DNA of 64,000 bases. It comes from DAOQVR01 sp035341665. GTDB lineage: Bacteria; Chloroflexota; Anaerolineae; JAAYZQ01. Below, piece after piece: positions 51,080-60,583 of this stretch (position 1 is the stretch's first letter; every line of letters begins with the position of its first letter). The stretch is taken from contig DAOQVR010000013.1 of the NCBI GenBank assembly GCA_035341665.1, positions 66,856 through 130,855 of the forward strand. Reading direction: 5' to 3'. Under the pieces are notes generated by a model. That model made no database searches. It had not been told where the DNA came from and was given only the letters and a program-made list of their open reading frames with translations. Both the position numbers and the translations under genes were made by a program.

Positions 51080-52331
51080 GACAGTCACCCATGAGGATGC
51101 CCAGTATGCCCTGGATATCGTCAGGGCGATTTGTACGGAGGTGGGTCCCGGCCTGCCGGGTAGTTCCCAGGAACGCGAACGAGCGGGGATCATTCAGAAG
51201 GAATTTGGGTCACACCTGGGTGCGGGAAATGTCGCCGTTGAGGAGTTCAGCGTCGCGCCGGGCGGCTTCTTGAGCCCCTATCCGGGCATGCTCCCGCTGC
51301 TTCTTGCCGCTGCACTGAACATCTCCACCGGCCGCATCGCAGGAGTCTCGCCCTGGCTGACCTCCGTCCCTGCCCTGCTCTTCTCGATCGTTCCGCCTGT
51401 GCTGTTCGTCTTCGAGTTCTTACTCGGCTGCGAGATGATCGATCCACTCTTCGAGGGCAAACGGTCGGTGAATGTGATCGGTGCGCTGCGCAAGCCCGGG
51501 ATCGAGAGGGTGAGGCGGCTGCTCATTCTGAGCGGCCATCATGACAGCGCCCCGGAAAACGCCTGGCTCCGCCTGCTCGGCTACGGTTTCTACTTCATTT
51601 CGGCGACCTACTTCATCGGGTTGCTGACGATGCTGCTGATGAGCATCATGCAGCTCACGGGCCTGGTTGCAGGCGATGCCGGCCTGGTTCGGGCCGGCAC
51701 GCTGGGCTGGGGTCTGGTGGCCTACCCGATCGTGCCTGCCATTCTCTTTCTGCCACTCGCCACGTGGAGAAGGAAAGGCGGAGGGGTCGTGCCCGGCGCG
51801 ATCGACAACCTCTCCGGCAGCGCCCTGGCGGTGGCCATGTGCCGGTTCCTGGTAAAAAACCCATCCCACATTCCGGCTGATATCGAAATCCGGCTCATCT
51901 CCTTCGGCAGCGAAGAAGCAGGGCTGCGTGGCTCACGCCGCTATGTAGAGCGCCACCTGGACGAGTTGAAGCGCCTGGATGCGCGGCTGCTCAACTTTGA
52001 GATGGTCGCCCACCCCCAAATGGCCATCCTCACTTCGGACGTCAACGGCACGATGAAGCACTCGCCTGACGCAGTGAAAAGCGCGGTGGCAGCGGCACAG
52101 CGCGCCGGGGTGCCCTACAAGGAAAGGTCTGCCTACATCGGAGTGGGAACCGACGCGGCCTCCTTTAGCCGGGCCGGCCTCAGGGCCACGAGCCTGCTGC
52201 CCTTCAGGGTGCCGCAGCAGCAAATCGCGTTCTATCACCAAAGGCGGGACACGCCGGAGGCTCTGACCATCGAGCCGCTGTTCAACGCCCTGAGGCTCGC
52301 CCTGGAGTGGGTTCGAAGCGGCGGGGAGTAG
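51072..52331 (+). CDS. M28-family metallopeptidase with internal membrane helices
   Basis: A 419-residue M28 aminopeptidase-like protein. The zinc ligands are SGHHDS (His156/157), AIDNLSG (Asp245), GSEEAG (Glu281/282), and a late His in FYHQRRDTPE. Several hydrophobic segments (about 75-120 and 175-240) insert between the motifs, unlike soluble M28 enzymes, so it is probably membrane embedded. The ATG at 51072 follows AGGAG at a short spacing. It is coupled to the small cysteine gene. Confidence 0.85.
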   Translation: MAETVTHEDAQYALDIVRAICTEVGPGLPGSSQERERAGIIQKEFGSHLGAGNVAVEEFSVAPGGFLSPYPGMLPLLLAAALNISTGRIAGVSPWLTSVPALLFSIVPPVLFVFEFLLGCEMIDPLFEGKRSVNVIGALRKPGIERVRRLLILSGHHDSAPENAWLRLLGYGFYFISATYFIGLLTMLLMSIMQLTGLVAGDAGLVRAGTLGWGLVAYPIVPAILFLPLATWRRKGGGVVPGAIDNLSGSALAVAMCRFLVKNPSHIPADIEIRLISFGSEEAGLRGSRRYVERHLDELKRLDARLLNFEMVAHPQMAILTSDVNGTMKHSPDAVKSAVAAAQRAGVPYKERSAYIGVGTDAASFSRAGLRATSLLPFRVPQQQIAFYHQRRDTPEALTIEPLFNALRLALEWVRSGGE

Positions 52332-52365
52332 GCAATACGATATCTCGCACTCTGGAGGATGACTT

Positions 52366-53202
52366 ATGGCAAGAATGCAGATCCGAGGCATCTCGCTGAA
52401 CGTGAAGGTCATGGGGCAGGGAGCTCCACTGGTGCTCATGCATGGCGGCCCAGGGGCAGACCTCTACACCATGATGGAATTCCGGCGGCTTGCCGACGAG
52501 TTCACCCTGGTCTTCTACGACCATCGCTGCAACGGCCGCTCTGGGGGAGAGGTCACCTCCATGACCTGGGAGAACCTCACCGCCGATGCCGACGCACTGC
52601 GCCAGGCCCTGGGCTTTGACGAGTGGGCGGTGCTTGGACATTCCTTTGGCGGCCACGTGGCGATCGAGTACGCATTGCGCTATCCCGGCAGCCTGTCTCA
52701 CCTTGTGCTGGTCAACACCGGCGGCGAGAGCCGTTGGGCGCAGGACAACGCACCGGAGGTCCTGGCGCAACGAGGCTTTAGCCCCGAGATGGTGAGCCTT
52801 GCCAGGCGCTGGTTCAACGGGCAGGTGGCCCCCAACCAGTACTTTCGCTCCCTGATGAAGCTTGGGCCCGCCTATGTCTATCACACAAGTTGGCTGCGGA
52901 CGATACAGATACTTCCCTGGGCCCTGCGGTCGAAGCTCAGTCCCGAAGCGGGCATCTGGTGGTTCGGTCAATACCACAGGGGCTGGACGGCCAGGGACCG
53001 CCTGGGCCAGATCCAGGCGCCCACTGTGATCCTGGCCGGCAGTCACGACTTTGTCTTCCCGCCGGAGTGCCAGGAGGCGCTGGCAGCAGGGATACCCGGG
53101 GCGCGGCTGGTCCTTGTCGATCGCGCCGGCCATAGCCCCATGGACGAGCAACCCGCCCAGACCCTTGCGGTCGTGAGAAGCTTTCTCCGGGAGAAGAGGT
53201 GA
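52366..53202 (+). CDS. alpha/beta hydrolase
   Basis: A 278-residue alpha/beta hydrolase with HGGPGAD as the oxyanion region, the nucleophile elbow GHSFGG (Ser93), acid LAGSHDFVFPP and His in RAGHSPMDE. The HGGPG pattern is that of proline iminopeptidase-like enzymes. It may release small molecules from peptides or esters. Its stop overlaps the next ATG by one base. Confidence 0.88.
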   Translation: MARMQIRGISLNVKVMGQGAPLVLMHGGPGADLYTMMEFRRLADEFTLVFYDHRCNGRSGGEVTSMTWENLTADADALRQALGFDEWAVLGHSFGGHVAIEYALRYPGSLSHLVLVNTGGESRWAQDNAPEVLAQRGFSPEMVSLARRWFNGQVAPNQYFRSLMKLGPAYVYHTSWLRTIQILPWALRSKLSPEAGIWWFGQYHRGWTARDRLGQIQAPTVILAGSHDFVFPPECQEALAAGIPGARLVLVDRAGHSPMDEQPAQTLAVVRSFLREKR

Positions 53203-54698
53203 TGGCTGACCAAGAAACCGGTGAAGAATCAGTCCCCAACAGCGCTTTGTACGATGCGATCGACGCTTACGTCGAAGGGCAGATGCGTCGCCTGAATATG
53301 CCCGGCGTGGCCCTGGCGATCGTCGAGGGTGACAAGATCGTGCACCAGCGCGGCTATGGCCGGGCCCGCCCCTACGGAGAGACTCCCTCGCCCCGTACGC
53401 CCTTCCCCATCGGCTCTCTCACCAAATCGTTCACCGCCATGGCGGTAATGCAGCTTGTCGAAGCCGGCAGGATCGAGCTGGACGTGCCGGTGCAGCGCTA
53501 CCTGCCCTGGTTCCGGATAGCCGATCCCCAGGCGTCGGCCCAGATGACCGTGCGCCACCTGCTGAACCAGACCAGCGGCCTGCCGGCCCATTCTGGCGAG
53601 CTCGTCGCGTTCGATTTCGACAGCAGCCCGGGCGCCGCCGAGCGCCACGGGCGCTCGCTGGCTGCGCTCAGGCTGACCCACCCACCCGGCTTGGCGTGGG
53701 AATACAGCAACTCGAATTACGTCTTGCTCGGGCTGATCATCGAAGCCGCCGGCGGCGAATCGTACGCGGAGTATGTCCAGAGGCACATCTGCACCCCACT
53801 GGACATGCGCCGCACCTATACTTCGCAGGCTCGGGCGAAGCAGAACGGCCTGGCGGTGGGCCACCAGTACCGGTTCATGATTCCCTGTGCTGCGCCCAGC
53901 ATGCCCCTCCCGGAGCCCGAGCTTGCAGGCGGTGGGCTTATCTCCTGTGCTGAGGATTTGGCCCGCTACATGATTGCGCTTCTGAACCGGGGCCGCTACG
54001 GGGACGTACAAGTCCTCTCAGGCGCCGGTGTCGACGAGCTGCACCGCGAGGTGGGGCAAGTCGGTGCCTTCGGCCTTTCCTTGGGGCAGTACGGGATGGG
54101 ATGGTTCGTAGGCAAGCATGGGAAGACAAAGCTGATCTGGCATGGCGGCACCCTCCCCGACTTTGCTGCCCACATGGCGCTGCTGCCGGAGCAAAAGAAG
54201 GGCGTGGTCCTACTCTTCAACGCGTGTCACCACTGGATGAACCCCGTCCTCGCGGACCTGGGGAACACCGTGGCCGTCAGGCTTGCCGGAGAACCGCACG
54301 CTCCGCTCCCGTTCTTTCACCTGGTCCCCTGGGTACTGCGCGCCCAACTGCTCATCCCGGCCCTCCAAGTGGCGGGGGTCGCCGCCACACTGCGGCGCTT
54401 GCGCCGCTGGCGCCTGGATCCTGAGCGCCGCCCAAGCGGCGGGCGCGCGTGGGGGCTGCATGTCCTGCTCCCGCTGATTGCGAATTTGTTGGCCGCCCTC
54501 CCCCTGAAGCCCATGTTGGGGAAGAGGCGCGGCTATCAGAGGCTCTACATGTCCGACTGGGCTTGGATCGCCATGGTCTGCGGCAGCTTTGCGCTGGTGT
54601 GGAGCTTCTTGCGTACGGGGTTGGCCCTCGCGGCACTGCGAAAGGCCTCGCCGTCCAAACCGCCCGCTGCGCGGCTCGTCCCCAAGCAACGAGGCTGA
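53202..54698 (+). CDS. class C beta-lactamase-fold serine hydrolase with C-terminal membrane helices
   Basis: A 498-residue protein. The catalytic S-x-x-K is SLTK (Ser72, Lys75), the Y-x-N is YSN (Tyr168), and the third motif is HGG in LIWHGGTLP. The last ~150 residues contain four or so hydrophobic helices, so it is membrane anchored, unlike true AmpC. Such proteins are usually peptidases or esterases. No signal peptide is apparent. ATG 53202 overlaps the previous stop (TGATG). Confidence 0.88.
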   Translation: MADQETGEESVPNSALYDAIDAYVEGQMRRLNMPGVALAIVEGDKIVHQRGYGRARPYGETPSPRTPFPIGSLTKSFTAMAVMQLVEAGRIELDVPVQRYLPWFRIADPQASAQMTVRHLLNQTSGLPAHSGELVAFDFDSSPGAAERHGRSLAALRLTHPPGLAWEYSNSNYVLLGLIIEAAGGESYAEYVQRHICTPLDMRRTYTSQARAKQNGLAVGHQYRFMIPCAAPSMPLPEPELAGGGLISCAEDLARYMIALLNRGRYGDVQVLSGAGVDELHREVGQVGAFGLSLGQYGMGWFVGKHGKTKLIWHGGTLPDFAAHMALLPEQKKGVVLLFNACHHWMNPVLADLGNTVAVRLAGEPHAPLPFFHLVPWVLRAQLLIPALQVAGVAATLRRLRRWRLDPERRPSGGRAWGLHVLLPLIANLLAALPLKPMLGKRRGYQRLYMSDWAWIAMVCGSFALVWSFLRTGLALAALRKASPSKPPAARLVPKQRG

Positions 54699-54742
54699 GC
54701 TTTTGCCTGTTGTCATCGGCACTATATGGAGGGTATCCCGCC

Positions 54743-55552
54743 ATGAGGAAGAAGATCGGAGGCTATCAGGTCGTCGATCTCTCACCTGCACGCCGCATGA
54801 TGATCAACATGCTCGACCTGCCAGGGCCGACGCATCTGATGTACGGGCTGCTGGAAGTGGACGTCACCGCTGCCCGGCAGTTCATCGAGGAACACAGGGC
54901 GCGCACCGGCGAGACGCTGTCCTTCACCGGATTCCTCACCCTGTGCCTGGCCCGCGCGGTGAATGAGGACAAGACTGTGCAGGCCTACCTGAAAGGCCGC
55001 AAGCAACTAGCTTTGCCTGACGACGTGGACGTTGGGCTGATGATCGAAGGGAAGATGGCCGACAAGCGTGCCTTGATGGGCCACGTCGTCCGCGGCGCCA
55101 ACCGCAAGACATACCGGGAGATCCATGAGGAGATTCGCTCGGTCCAGGCCCAACCGGTGCCACAGGGCAGAGGAATGCCCGGCTGGTTCCGGTCGGCCAT
55201 GCTCCTGCCGTGGCCACTGTCCAGGCTGGTCAAGGCCCTGGTTGGTATGGCAGTGCAGCGCGATCCGACGATCGTTACGTCCATGGGCGGCACCGTGGGC
55301 GTTACCGCTATTGGCATGTTTGGCGAAGGGCATAGCGGCTGGGGGATCTTTCCCGTAACCCAGGTGCTGGGCCTGGTGGTGGGGAGCATTGCCTGGAAGC
55401 CAGGTGTCGTGGAGGGCCGGATCGAGCCGCGCGAGATCCTCCACCTGACTGTGGTGTTTGACCACGACGTGATTGACGGGGCACCGGCGGCCCGGTTCAC
55501 CCGGAGGTTGGTGGAGCTCATCGAGGCCGGATATGGGCTCGAGCAGGGCTAG
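54743..55552 (+). CDS. stand-alone 2-oxoacid dehydrogenase-type acyltransferase (E2 catalytic domain)
   Basis: A 269-residue protein with the CAT/E2 catalytic fold and no lipoyl or peripheral-subunit-binding domain. The active site FDHDVIDG gives His241 and Asp245. The TSMGGTVGVTAIGMFGEGHSGWGI segment is typical of the family. An acyl-CoA-dependent transferase on an unknown acceptor is likely, not part of a pyruvate dehydrogenase. A decayed second copy lies at 60115-60366. ATG 54743 follows GGAGGGTATCC. Confidence 0.8.
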   Translation: MRKKIGGYQVVDLSPARRMMINMLDLPGPTHLMYGLLEVDVTAARQFIEEHRARTGETLSFTGFLTLCLARAVNEDKTVQAYLKGRKQLALPDDVDVGLMIEGKMADKRALMGHVVRGANRKTYREIHEEIRSVQAQPVPQGRGMPGWFRSAMLLPWPLSRLVKALVGMAVQRDPTIVTSMGGTVGVTAIGMFGEGHSGWGIFPVTQVLGLVVGSIAWKPGVVEGRIEPREILHLTVVFDHDVIDGAPAARFTRRLVELIEAGYGLEQG

Positions 55553-55554
55553 AA

Positions 55555-55716
55555 CTATTGGCGGCGCAGCGAGCCGGAGTGGCCCGATCCTGGGATTCCG
55601 CCCATCCTCTTGGGTGCCCGATCGCGGCCGGAGGCCCACTCCCTCGCCTTGGCTGGGGCTGCGGACCTCCGGTATGCGAGTGCCGCGAACCACAGGATCG
55701 TCTTCTTGGCCTGCAT
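55555..55716 (-). CDS. possible small basic protein, unknown
   Basis: A 53-codon frame from ATG 55716, 17 bases after the lipoprotein stop, starting MQAKKTILWFAALAYRR and then Arg/Gly-rich. It has a GCAGGA upstream and could be the last gene of the operon, but length and composition do not prove it. It may be spurious. Confidence 0.25.
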   Translation of the reverse strand: MQAKKTILWFAALAYRRSAAPAKAREWASGRDRAPKRMGGIPGSGHSGSLRRQ

Positions 55717-55733
55717 CTTGGCGTCCTGCCTGT

Positions 55734-56303
55734 CTACTTGCTCTGCAACAGCCCGATCACGGCATCGATGAGCGCCTGGCTCGCCCCGCTGCCGGTTCCG
55801 CCGGCGGCCTCCCGCTCCGCCTGGCGTGTGGCGCGCGCCTCCGGCGAGAGGCTCTGGCCCTCGCCCTGCTGCCCCGAGCCCATGCCGCTTCCCGAGCCGG
55901 TGCTCAGGCCCTGGCTCTGGGCCCAGGCCTGAAGGTCGGACTGGGTGAGGTGCAGCGCGCCGATAGCGGCCAACTGCTCGGCGGTTAGGGCGCCCTCGAG
56001 CTGTGCCAGCAGCGCATCCACCTCGGCCGGGGCCGAGGCGCCGCTGCCCATGGTGCCGCGCAGCGCCTGCCAGACAAGCAGCATCTCGCCTGCCTGCGCC
56101 GCCGTCACCGGCTGATCGGTCTCCTCCAGCCGGAGCGTGCCCAGTGCGAGCTGGTTGCGCAGCGGTAGTGCGCCCTCGTAAGAGGTATCCAGGGCGGACG
56201 AGGAGTCCGCGGCGGACGTCGGCGGCGCACCCTGGCCTCCACTGCAACCCGTGAGCGCGAGGCTCATCAAGACAATCCCTGCGAACCATGTCATGCGTTT
56301 CAT
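55734..56303 (-). CDS. lipoprotein, unknown
   Basis: A 189-residue lipoprotein with lipobox LTGC (Cys about 20). The mature part is Ala/Gln/Gly-rich, with helices around 60-130 and a Gly/Ser-rich tail, and no recognised domain. It follows the permease gene by 27 bases, so it belongs to the MacAB-like operon and may be an accessory envelope factor. Confidence 0.75.
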   Translation of the reverse strand: MKRMTWFAGIVLMSLALTGCSGGQGAPPTSAADSSSALDTSYEGALPLRNQLALGTLRLEETDQPVTAAQAGEMLLVWQALRGTMGSGASAPAEVDALLAQLEGALTAEQLAAIGALHLTQSDLQAWAQSQGLSTGSGSGMGSGQQGEGQSLSPEARATRQAEREAAGGTGSGASQALIDAVIGLLQSK

Positions 56304-56330
56304 CTTGTCTATCTCTCCTGTAGGTCTCTC

Positions 56331-57536
56331 TTATTCGTGGCGCAGCGCCGCGATGGGGTCGAGCTGTGCGGCCTTGGTGGCCGGATAGTAGCCGAAGAAG
56401 ATTCCGACGGCGGCCGCCGCTCCAAAGGCCAGCGGCACTGAGGCAGGCACGATCTCTGTGCGCATTGTTCCGAGCCGGCCGAATAGCTCAGCCCCTCCGA
56501 TGCCCAGCAGCACGCCCACCAGTCCGCCGACCAGGCTGAGGGTGACGGCCTCGATCAGGAACTGGAGCAGCACGTCGCGCGGGCGCGCGCCCAGCGCCTG
56601 CCGCAGGCCGATCTCGCGGGTGCGCTCGGTCACCGACACCAGCATGATGTTCATGATGCCTATTCCGCCCACCAGCAGCGACACGCCCGCCACCCATCCC
56701 AATAGGTTGCGAAACGCCTCGGTCGTCGCCTGCTGGGTTGAGATGATGTCCTGCTGCGTCTGCACGGTGAAGTCGGGCTGGGACGCGTCCACGCCATGGC
56801 GCTCCACCAACAGGGCCGTCACCTGGTTGATGACGCTCTCCATGGCCTCTTGGCTCTCGGCCTTGATGTAGACGGTGCGCACCCGGTCGACGGCCATCCG
56901 CGACGGGATGAACTTCTGGTGCATCACCGTGATGGGGATGTAGGCACGCCCGTCATAGTCGACGTCGGCCACCATGCCCTTCTCTTCCATCACCCCCAGC
57001 ACCTGCATCTTGGTCGATCCAATGGTCACCGTCTGGCCGACCGGGCTCTCGTCGCCGAACAGGTCGCGGGCGATCCCGTGTCCCAACACCACGAGCTTGA
57101 GCTTGCGCTCGTTTTCCTCGGCTGAGAAGAAGCGCCCGTCGCCCAGGCCGTAGTCGCGAACGCTTGGGAAATCGGCGGTGACCCCAAGGACGGTGATCCC
57201 TTCGAGCCTGGCGGTGCCTCCGCTGATGTCCTGTACCGACTGAAACTCGGCTGCCACGCCGTCGGCGTTGCGCACGGTCTCCATGATCGCGAGGGCGTCG
57301 TCATAGAGCAGAGTCTGCGAGGCGCCGGGGACTCCTCGCACCGGGCTGACGATGATCAGGTTGGCGCCAAGGGCATTGATCTGCTCGGCAATGGCCGCCT
57401 CGGCACCGGCGCTGACCGCCAGCATCATGATGACCGATGCCACGCCGATGATCACCCCCAGGGTCGTCAGTAGCGAGCGCACCTTGTTGAGCGCCAGCCC
57501 TTCCCAGGCCGCGCTGAACGTTTCGGCCAGCTTCAT
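56331..57536 (-). CDS. MacB/FtsX-type ABC transporter permease
   Basis: A 401-residue permease with an N-terminal helix, a MacB periplasmic core domain (about 45-270) and three C-terminal FtsX-type helices. Family segments are ALNKVRSLLTTLGVIIGVASVIMM and TERTREIGLRQALGAR. It should form the outward-facing part of a mechanotransmission ABC exporter. The ATG overlaps the ATPase stop by four bases. Confidence 0.92.
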   Translation of the reverse strand: MKLAETFSAAWEGLALNKVRSLLTTLGVIIGVASVIMMLAVSAGAEAAIAEQINALGANLIIVSPVRGVPGASQTLLYDDALAIMETVRNADGVAAEFQSVQDISGGTARLEGITVLGVTADFPSVRDYGLGDGRFFSAEENERKLKLVVLGHGIARDLFGDESPVGQTVTIGSTKMQVLGVMEEKGMVADVDYDGRAYIPITVMHQKFIPSRMAVDRVRTVYIKAESQEAMESVINQVTALLVERHGVDASQPDFTVQTQQDIISTQQATTEAFRNLLGWVAGVSLLVGGIGIMNIMLVSVTERTREIGLRQALGARPRDVLLQFLIEAVTLSLVGGLVGVLLGIGGAELFGRLGTMRTEIVPASVPLAFGAAAAVGIFFGYYPATKAAQLDPIAALRHE

Positions 57537-58261
57537 CTCGGCTCCCTCCTGTCCAGGCAGCTCTCGGCACCACCCTGCCCATCGGACACGATCCGGCCGT
57601 CGCGCACGCAGACTACCCTCTGGGCATGGGTGGCGATGTCTGGCTCGTGGGTGACCATGACGATGGTTGCTCCCCCGCCGTGCAGCCGGTGAAGAAGATC
57701 CATGATCTCGACGCTGGATCGGGTGTCGAGGTTGCCCGTCGGCTCGTCGGCCAGGAGGATTGCAGGCCGGTTGATCACGGCCCGGGCAATGGCTACCCGC
57801 TGCTGCTGCCCGCCCGACAGCTCGTTGGGCCGGTGGTGCATCCGGTCGCCGAGGCCCACCGATTCCAGAGCCGTCACTGCGCGGTCGTATCGCTCGTCGG
57901 CGTCGGGGTGGTTCTCTACGTTGTAGAGGAGGGGCAGCATCACGTTCTTGACGGCGCTCAGCCGGGGCAGCAGGTTGTACGACTGGAAGACAAAGCCGAT
58001 GGCCCGGTTGCGGACCTGGGCCAGTTCGGACCGGCTGAGCTGGCTGACGTCTTCGCCGTCCAGGTAGTACGTCCCCCCAGTCGGCCGGTCCAGACAGCCC
58101 AAGATGTTCATCAGGGTGGACTTGCCCGAGCCGGAGGGTCCCATCAGTGCCACGAACTCGCCCTTCTGCACCTTCAGGTCTACTTTGTCCAGAGCCCGCA
58201 CCTCAGCATCCCCGATGCCGTAGATTCGGGTCAGGCCGGTTGTCTCAATCACCGTGTGCAT
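57533..58261 (-). CDS. MacB/LolD-type ABC ATPase
   Basis: A 242-residue ATPase: Walker A GPSGSGKST, signature LSGGQQQR, Walker B LLADEPTGNLD, and H-loop THEPD. It energises the permease that follows. ATG 58261 begins MHTVIETTGL. It is 31 bases after the membrane fusion protein gene. Confidence 0.94.
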   Translation of the reverse strand: MHTVIETTGLTRIYGIGDAEVRALDKVDLKVQKGEFVALMGPSGSGKSTLMNILGCLDRPTGGTYYLDGEDVSQLSRSELAQVRNRAIGFVFQSYNLLPRLSAVKNVMLPLLYNVENHPDADERYDRAVTALESVGLGDRMHHRPNELSGGQQQRVAIARAVINRPAILLADEPTGNLDTRSSVEIMDLLHRLHGGGATIVMVTHEPDIATHAQRVVCVRDGRIVSDGQGGAESCLDRREPR

Positions 58262-58292
58262 GTCGATCGTCTCCACTGTCTCAAGTCCAGGC

Positions 58293-59837
58293 CTACTCGC
58301 CTTCGACCTCGACCGTACCTGTGCTGACCACTTCGCCCTTCTCCAGGCCTGACAGGACCTCGCCATTCGCAAAGTCTTTGAGCCCGATGGTCACCGGGCG
58401 CAGCTCCAGCTTGCCATCGGGCCGGACGACAAAGACCGCGTACTGCCCTGGAGCGGTTTCGCGCAGAGCCTGCACGGGCACCAGCAGGGCACCCTCGGAC
58501 TCACCGGCCACGACGACGACCTCCGCGGTCAGGCCGGAGAGGAGGGTTACTGGATGGCTGGTGAGGTCGATTCTGGCCCATGCCTGGACGGCCGGCGTGC
58601 CGTCTACCGTGACAAGGGCAGGGTCGACGCGCACCACTTGACCGGCGAACACCAGGTCGGGCAGGGCCTCGAAGAGAATCTCCACCGGGTTGCCCGGTGC
58701 AACACTGATCAGATCCGTCTCTTCCACCCAGAATCGCACCAGGGGAGCAGTCAAGTCGGCCAGGGTGACGATCGGGGACGCGCTCACCGGCTCCGCTGCG
58801 CTGGCCTGCACGGTGAGGACGGTGCCGGCCATGGGCGCCCGCAGCTCGGTCTCGGACAGCCGCCGGAGGGCTGTCTCGAGGTTGTACCCGGCCTGTGCGA
58901 CACCCAACTCGGCCACTTCCAGGTCCCCGGCGGAGGCACCGGCGAGGAGAGCCTCCACCTGGACCTGTGCCTGGGCCAGTTTGGCCTCGGCCGCGGCCTT
59001 GGCATCAGGATCGGGGCCGGCCAACAGGCTCTGCAGCTGCGCGTCAGCCAGCGCGACCTTGGCACGGGCGGCGGCGATGCTTTCGGAGGTGGGTCCGGTC
59101 ATGGCCTCCTGATACTCCGCCTTGGCCTTCTCATAGTTGGTGGTTGCCTGCCACAGGTCCGCCGCTTCCTTCGTCGCACCCGCATCGCCTCGCCCGGCCA
59201 CCTTGTCAAAGGCGGCCTGGGCAGCGCGGACGTTGATCTCGGCCAGGGTCAGGCTCGCCTGTGCGACTGCCACCTTCTCGGGGTCTGGACCTGACTGCAG
59301 CAGGGCGAGGGCATCCTGGGCACTCGCCAGGTTCTCGCGTGCGGCCAGCAACTCCGGCTCAGTGGCCGGGGCAAGCAGCCTGCTCAAGTCAGCCTGTGCG
59401 CCTGCCAGCGTGGACTGCGCAGCCGCCAGGGCCACCGGGTCGGCCGACCCTTTGAGCTCGGTCAGCTTCAGCTCTGCCAGGCGCAGATTGGCTTTGGCCT
59501 GGGCCACCTGGGCTTCAGCGTCTGCGTCGTCCAGCCGTGCCAGGAGGTCGCCCGCCATCACCTGGTCGCCGACCTCGACCCCAACCTCGGCAAGGACGCC
59601 GCTGGTGCGAAAGCCGAGGGCGAGCTCGCGTGCCGGTAGAAGGGTGCCGCTGCCGCTGGCGGTGATGGTGATGTCGCCCACTCGCACTCTGGCTGTCTGG
59701 AGCGCGGGCTCTGCCGGCTCGGCAGAAGCCCTGTATCGGGTGAGGTAGTACCAGGTACCTATCCCCGCCACAACGGTCAGCAACAGCCCAATCAGAATCC
59801 AGCGGGTGCGCCGCCTCGCCTGTTTCGGTCCTCGCAT
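58293..59837 (-). CDS. MacA-like membrane fusion protein (HlyD family)
   Basis: A 514-residue adaptor with an N-terminal membrane helix (about 14-32), a barrel/lipoyl half (about 50-110), a very long Ala/Leu-rich coiled coil (about 110-330) and the second lipoyl half plus C-terminal barrel (ETELRAPMAGTVLTV and LSGLTAEVVVVAG). The coiled coil is made of repeated LAxAxxxLA segments. With the ATPase and permease it forms an envelope-spanning exporter. ATG 59837 follows GGGAGGAAAG. Confidence 0.92.
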   Translation of the reverse strand: MRGPKQARRRTRWILIGLLLTVVAGIGTWYYLTRYRASAEPAEPALQTARVRVGDITITASGSGTLLPARELALGFRTSGVLAEVGVEVGDQVMAGDLLARLDDADAEAQVAQAKANLRLAELKLTELKGSADPVALAAAQSTLAGAQADLSRLLAPATEPELLAARENLASAQDALALLQSGPDPEKVAVAQASLTLAEINVRAAQAAFDKVAGRGDAGATKEAADLWQATTNYEKAKAEYQEAMTGPTSESIAAARAKVALADAQLQSLLAGPDPDAKAAAEAKLAQAQVQVEALLAGASAGDLEVAELGVAQAGYNLETALRRLSETELRAPMAGTVLTVQASAAEPVSASPIVTLADLTAPLVRFWVEETDLISVAPGNPVEILFEALPDLVFAGQVVRVDPALVTVDGTPAVQAWARIDLTSHPVTLLSGLTAEVVVVAGESEGALLVPVQALRETAPGQYAVFVVRPDGKLELRPVTIGLKDFANGEVLSGLEKGEVVSTGTVEVEGE

Positions 59838-60112
59838 CGTCTTTCCTCCCAACACCACTGGATCAGGCGGGCTGGTTGCCGATCCGCAGAGTGGACAAGT
59901 GCGCAGCCCGCTAGTCCCCATACTAGGGGGGAGTATACCATAGACTTGTGAAGAGATCATGAAGGAGGTGTGCGCCGGGGGTGAAGGACGGCGCTTCGAT
60001 TGCCTGATCGCGCCTTGCGGCTGAGGCCAGGACGCGAACCGTACGGTGGCGGTCGCCGTTACTTCGAGACAGGAGCGTTCGCCTCGGCGGCTCAGCTCGG
60101 CGATCCGGCGTC
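59838..60112. other. intergenic region with a dyad
   Basis: No coding sequence is recognised. CTAGT-N6-ACTAG (59911-59926) is an inverted repeat near the start of the exporter operon, and TATACT on the minus strand (59937-59932) could be its -10, though no good -35 is seen. Confidence 0.35.
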
Positions 60113-60114
60113 CA

Positions 60115-60366
60115 GCCTGTGCCCGCAATGGAGGACCACAGCAGCGCGCGGCCGCGGATGTACCGGAACGCCAGGCTTCGGACGAACTTGGGCAGCTTGG
60201 TCATGAAGCGGAAGCGCGACTGTTGGCGGACCCTCTCCCTTACCCCTGCCTGGGCGGCGCGTAACTCGCGGTGGATCTGCTCGACGCTCATGAGCTGTGC
60301 TGCGCGCGCGACATGGTTCACAGAGATCTGACGTCCCTCGATCTCTCCCTCGATCATCAGCCGGCT
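60115..60366 (-). pseudogene. remnant of an E2-type acyltransferase gene
   Basis: On the minus strand one frame reads ISVNHVARAAQLMSVEQIHR then ELRAAQAGVRERVRQQSRFR and LPKFVRSLAFRYIRGRALLW, ending IAGTG. This parallels the gene at 54743 (HVVRGANRKTYREIHEEIRS ... LVKALVGM ... GGTVGV) over about 80 residues, and then the similarity stops before the HxxxDG active site. It has no start, no C-terminus, and no clear boundary. It is a decayed copy of a similar gene. Confidence 0.6.
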
Positions 60367-60548
60367 GCAAGTTGCGCGTGCCCCGGACCGCAGATGCTGC
60401 AGGAGGGCGTCGATCTGGCTGCCGCAGGCTGACCGGCCCGGGCCCTCCCAGATGGCCTCCCGCGCTGCGCAGCGCCGAGGGTCGCCGAACTGAGCCTCGT
60501 TCCTGTTCCGGGGGATTTGACATGGCCCTCCCGGCCCGAAGCGGCACA

Positions 60549-60577
60549 TTGACGCGCCCCGGCCTCTGTGATACACT
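60549..60577 (+). promoter_or_regulatory. promoter of rluB, predicted leaderless
   Basis: TTGACG (60549-60554), a 17 bp spacer and TACACT (60572-60577) place the transcription start at about 60584, the ATG itself. No ribosome site fits between, so rluB may be translated from a leaderless mRNA. Confidence 0.6.
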
Positions 60578-60583
60578 GTCCCA

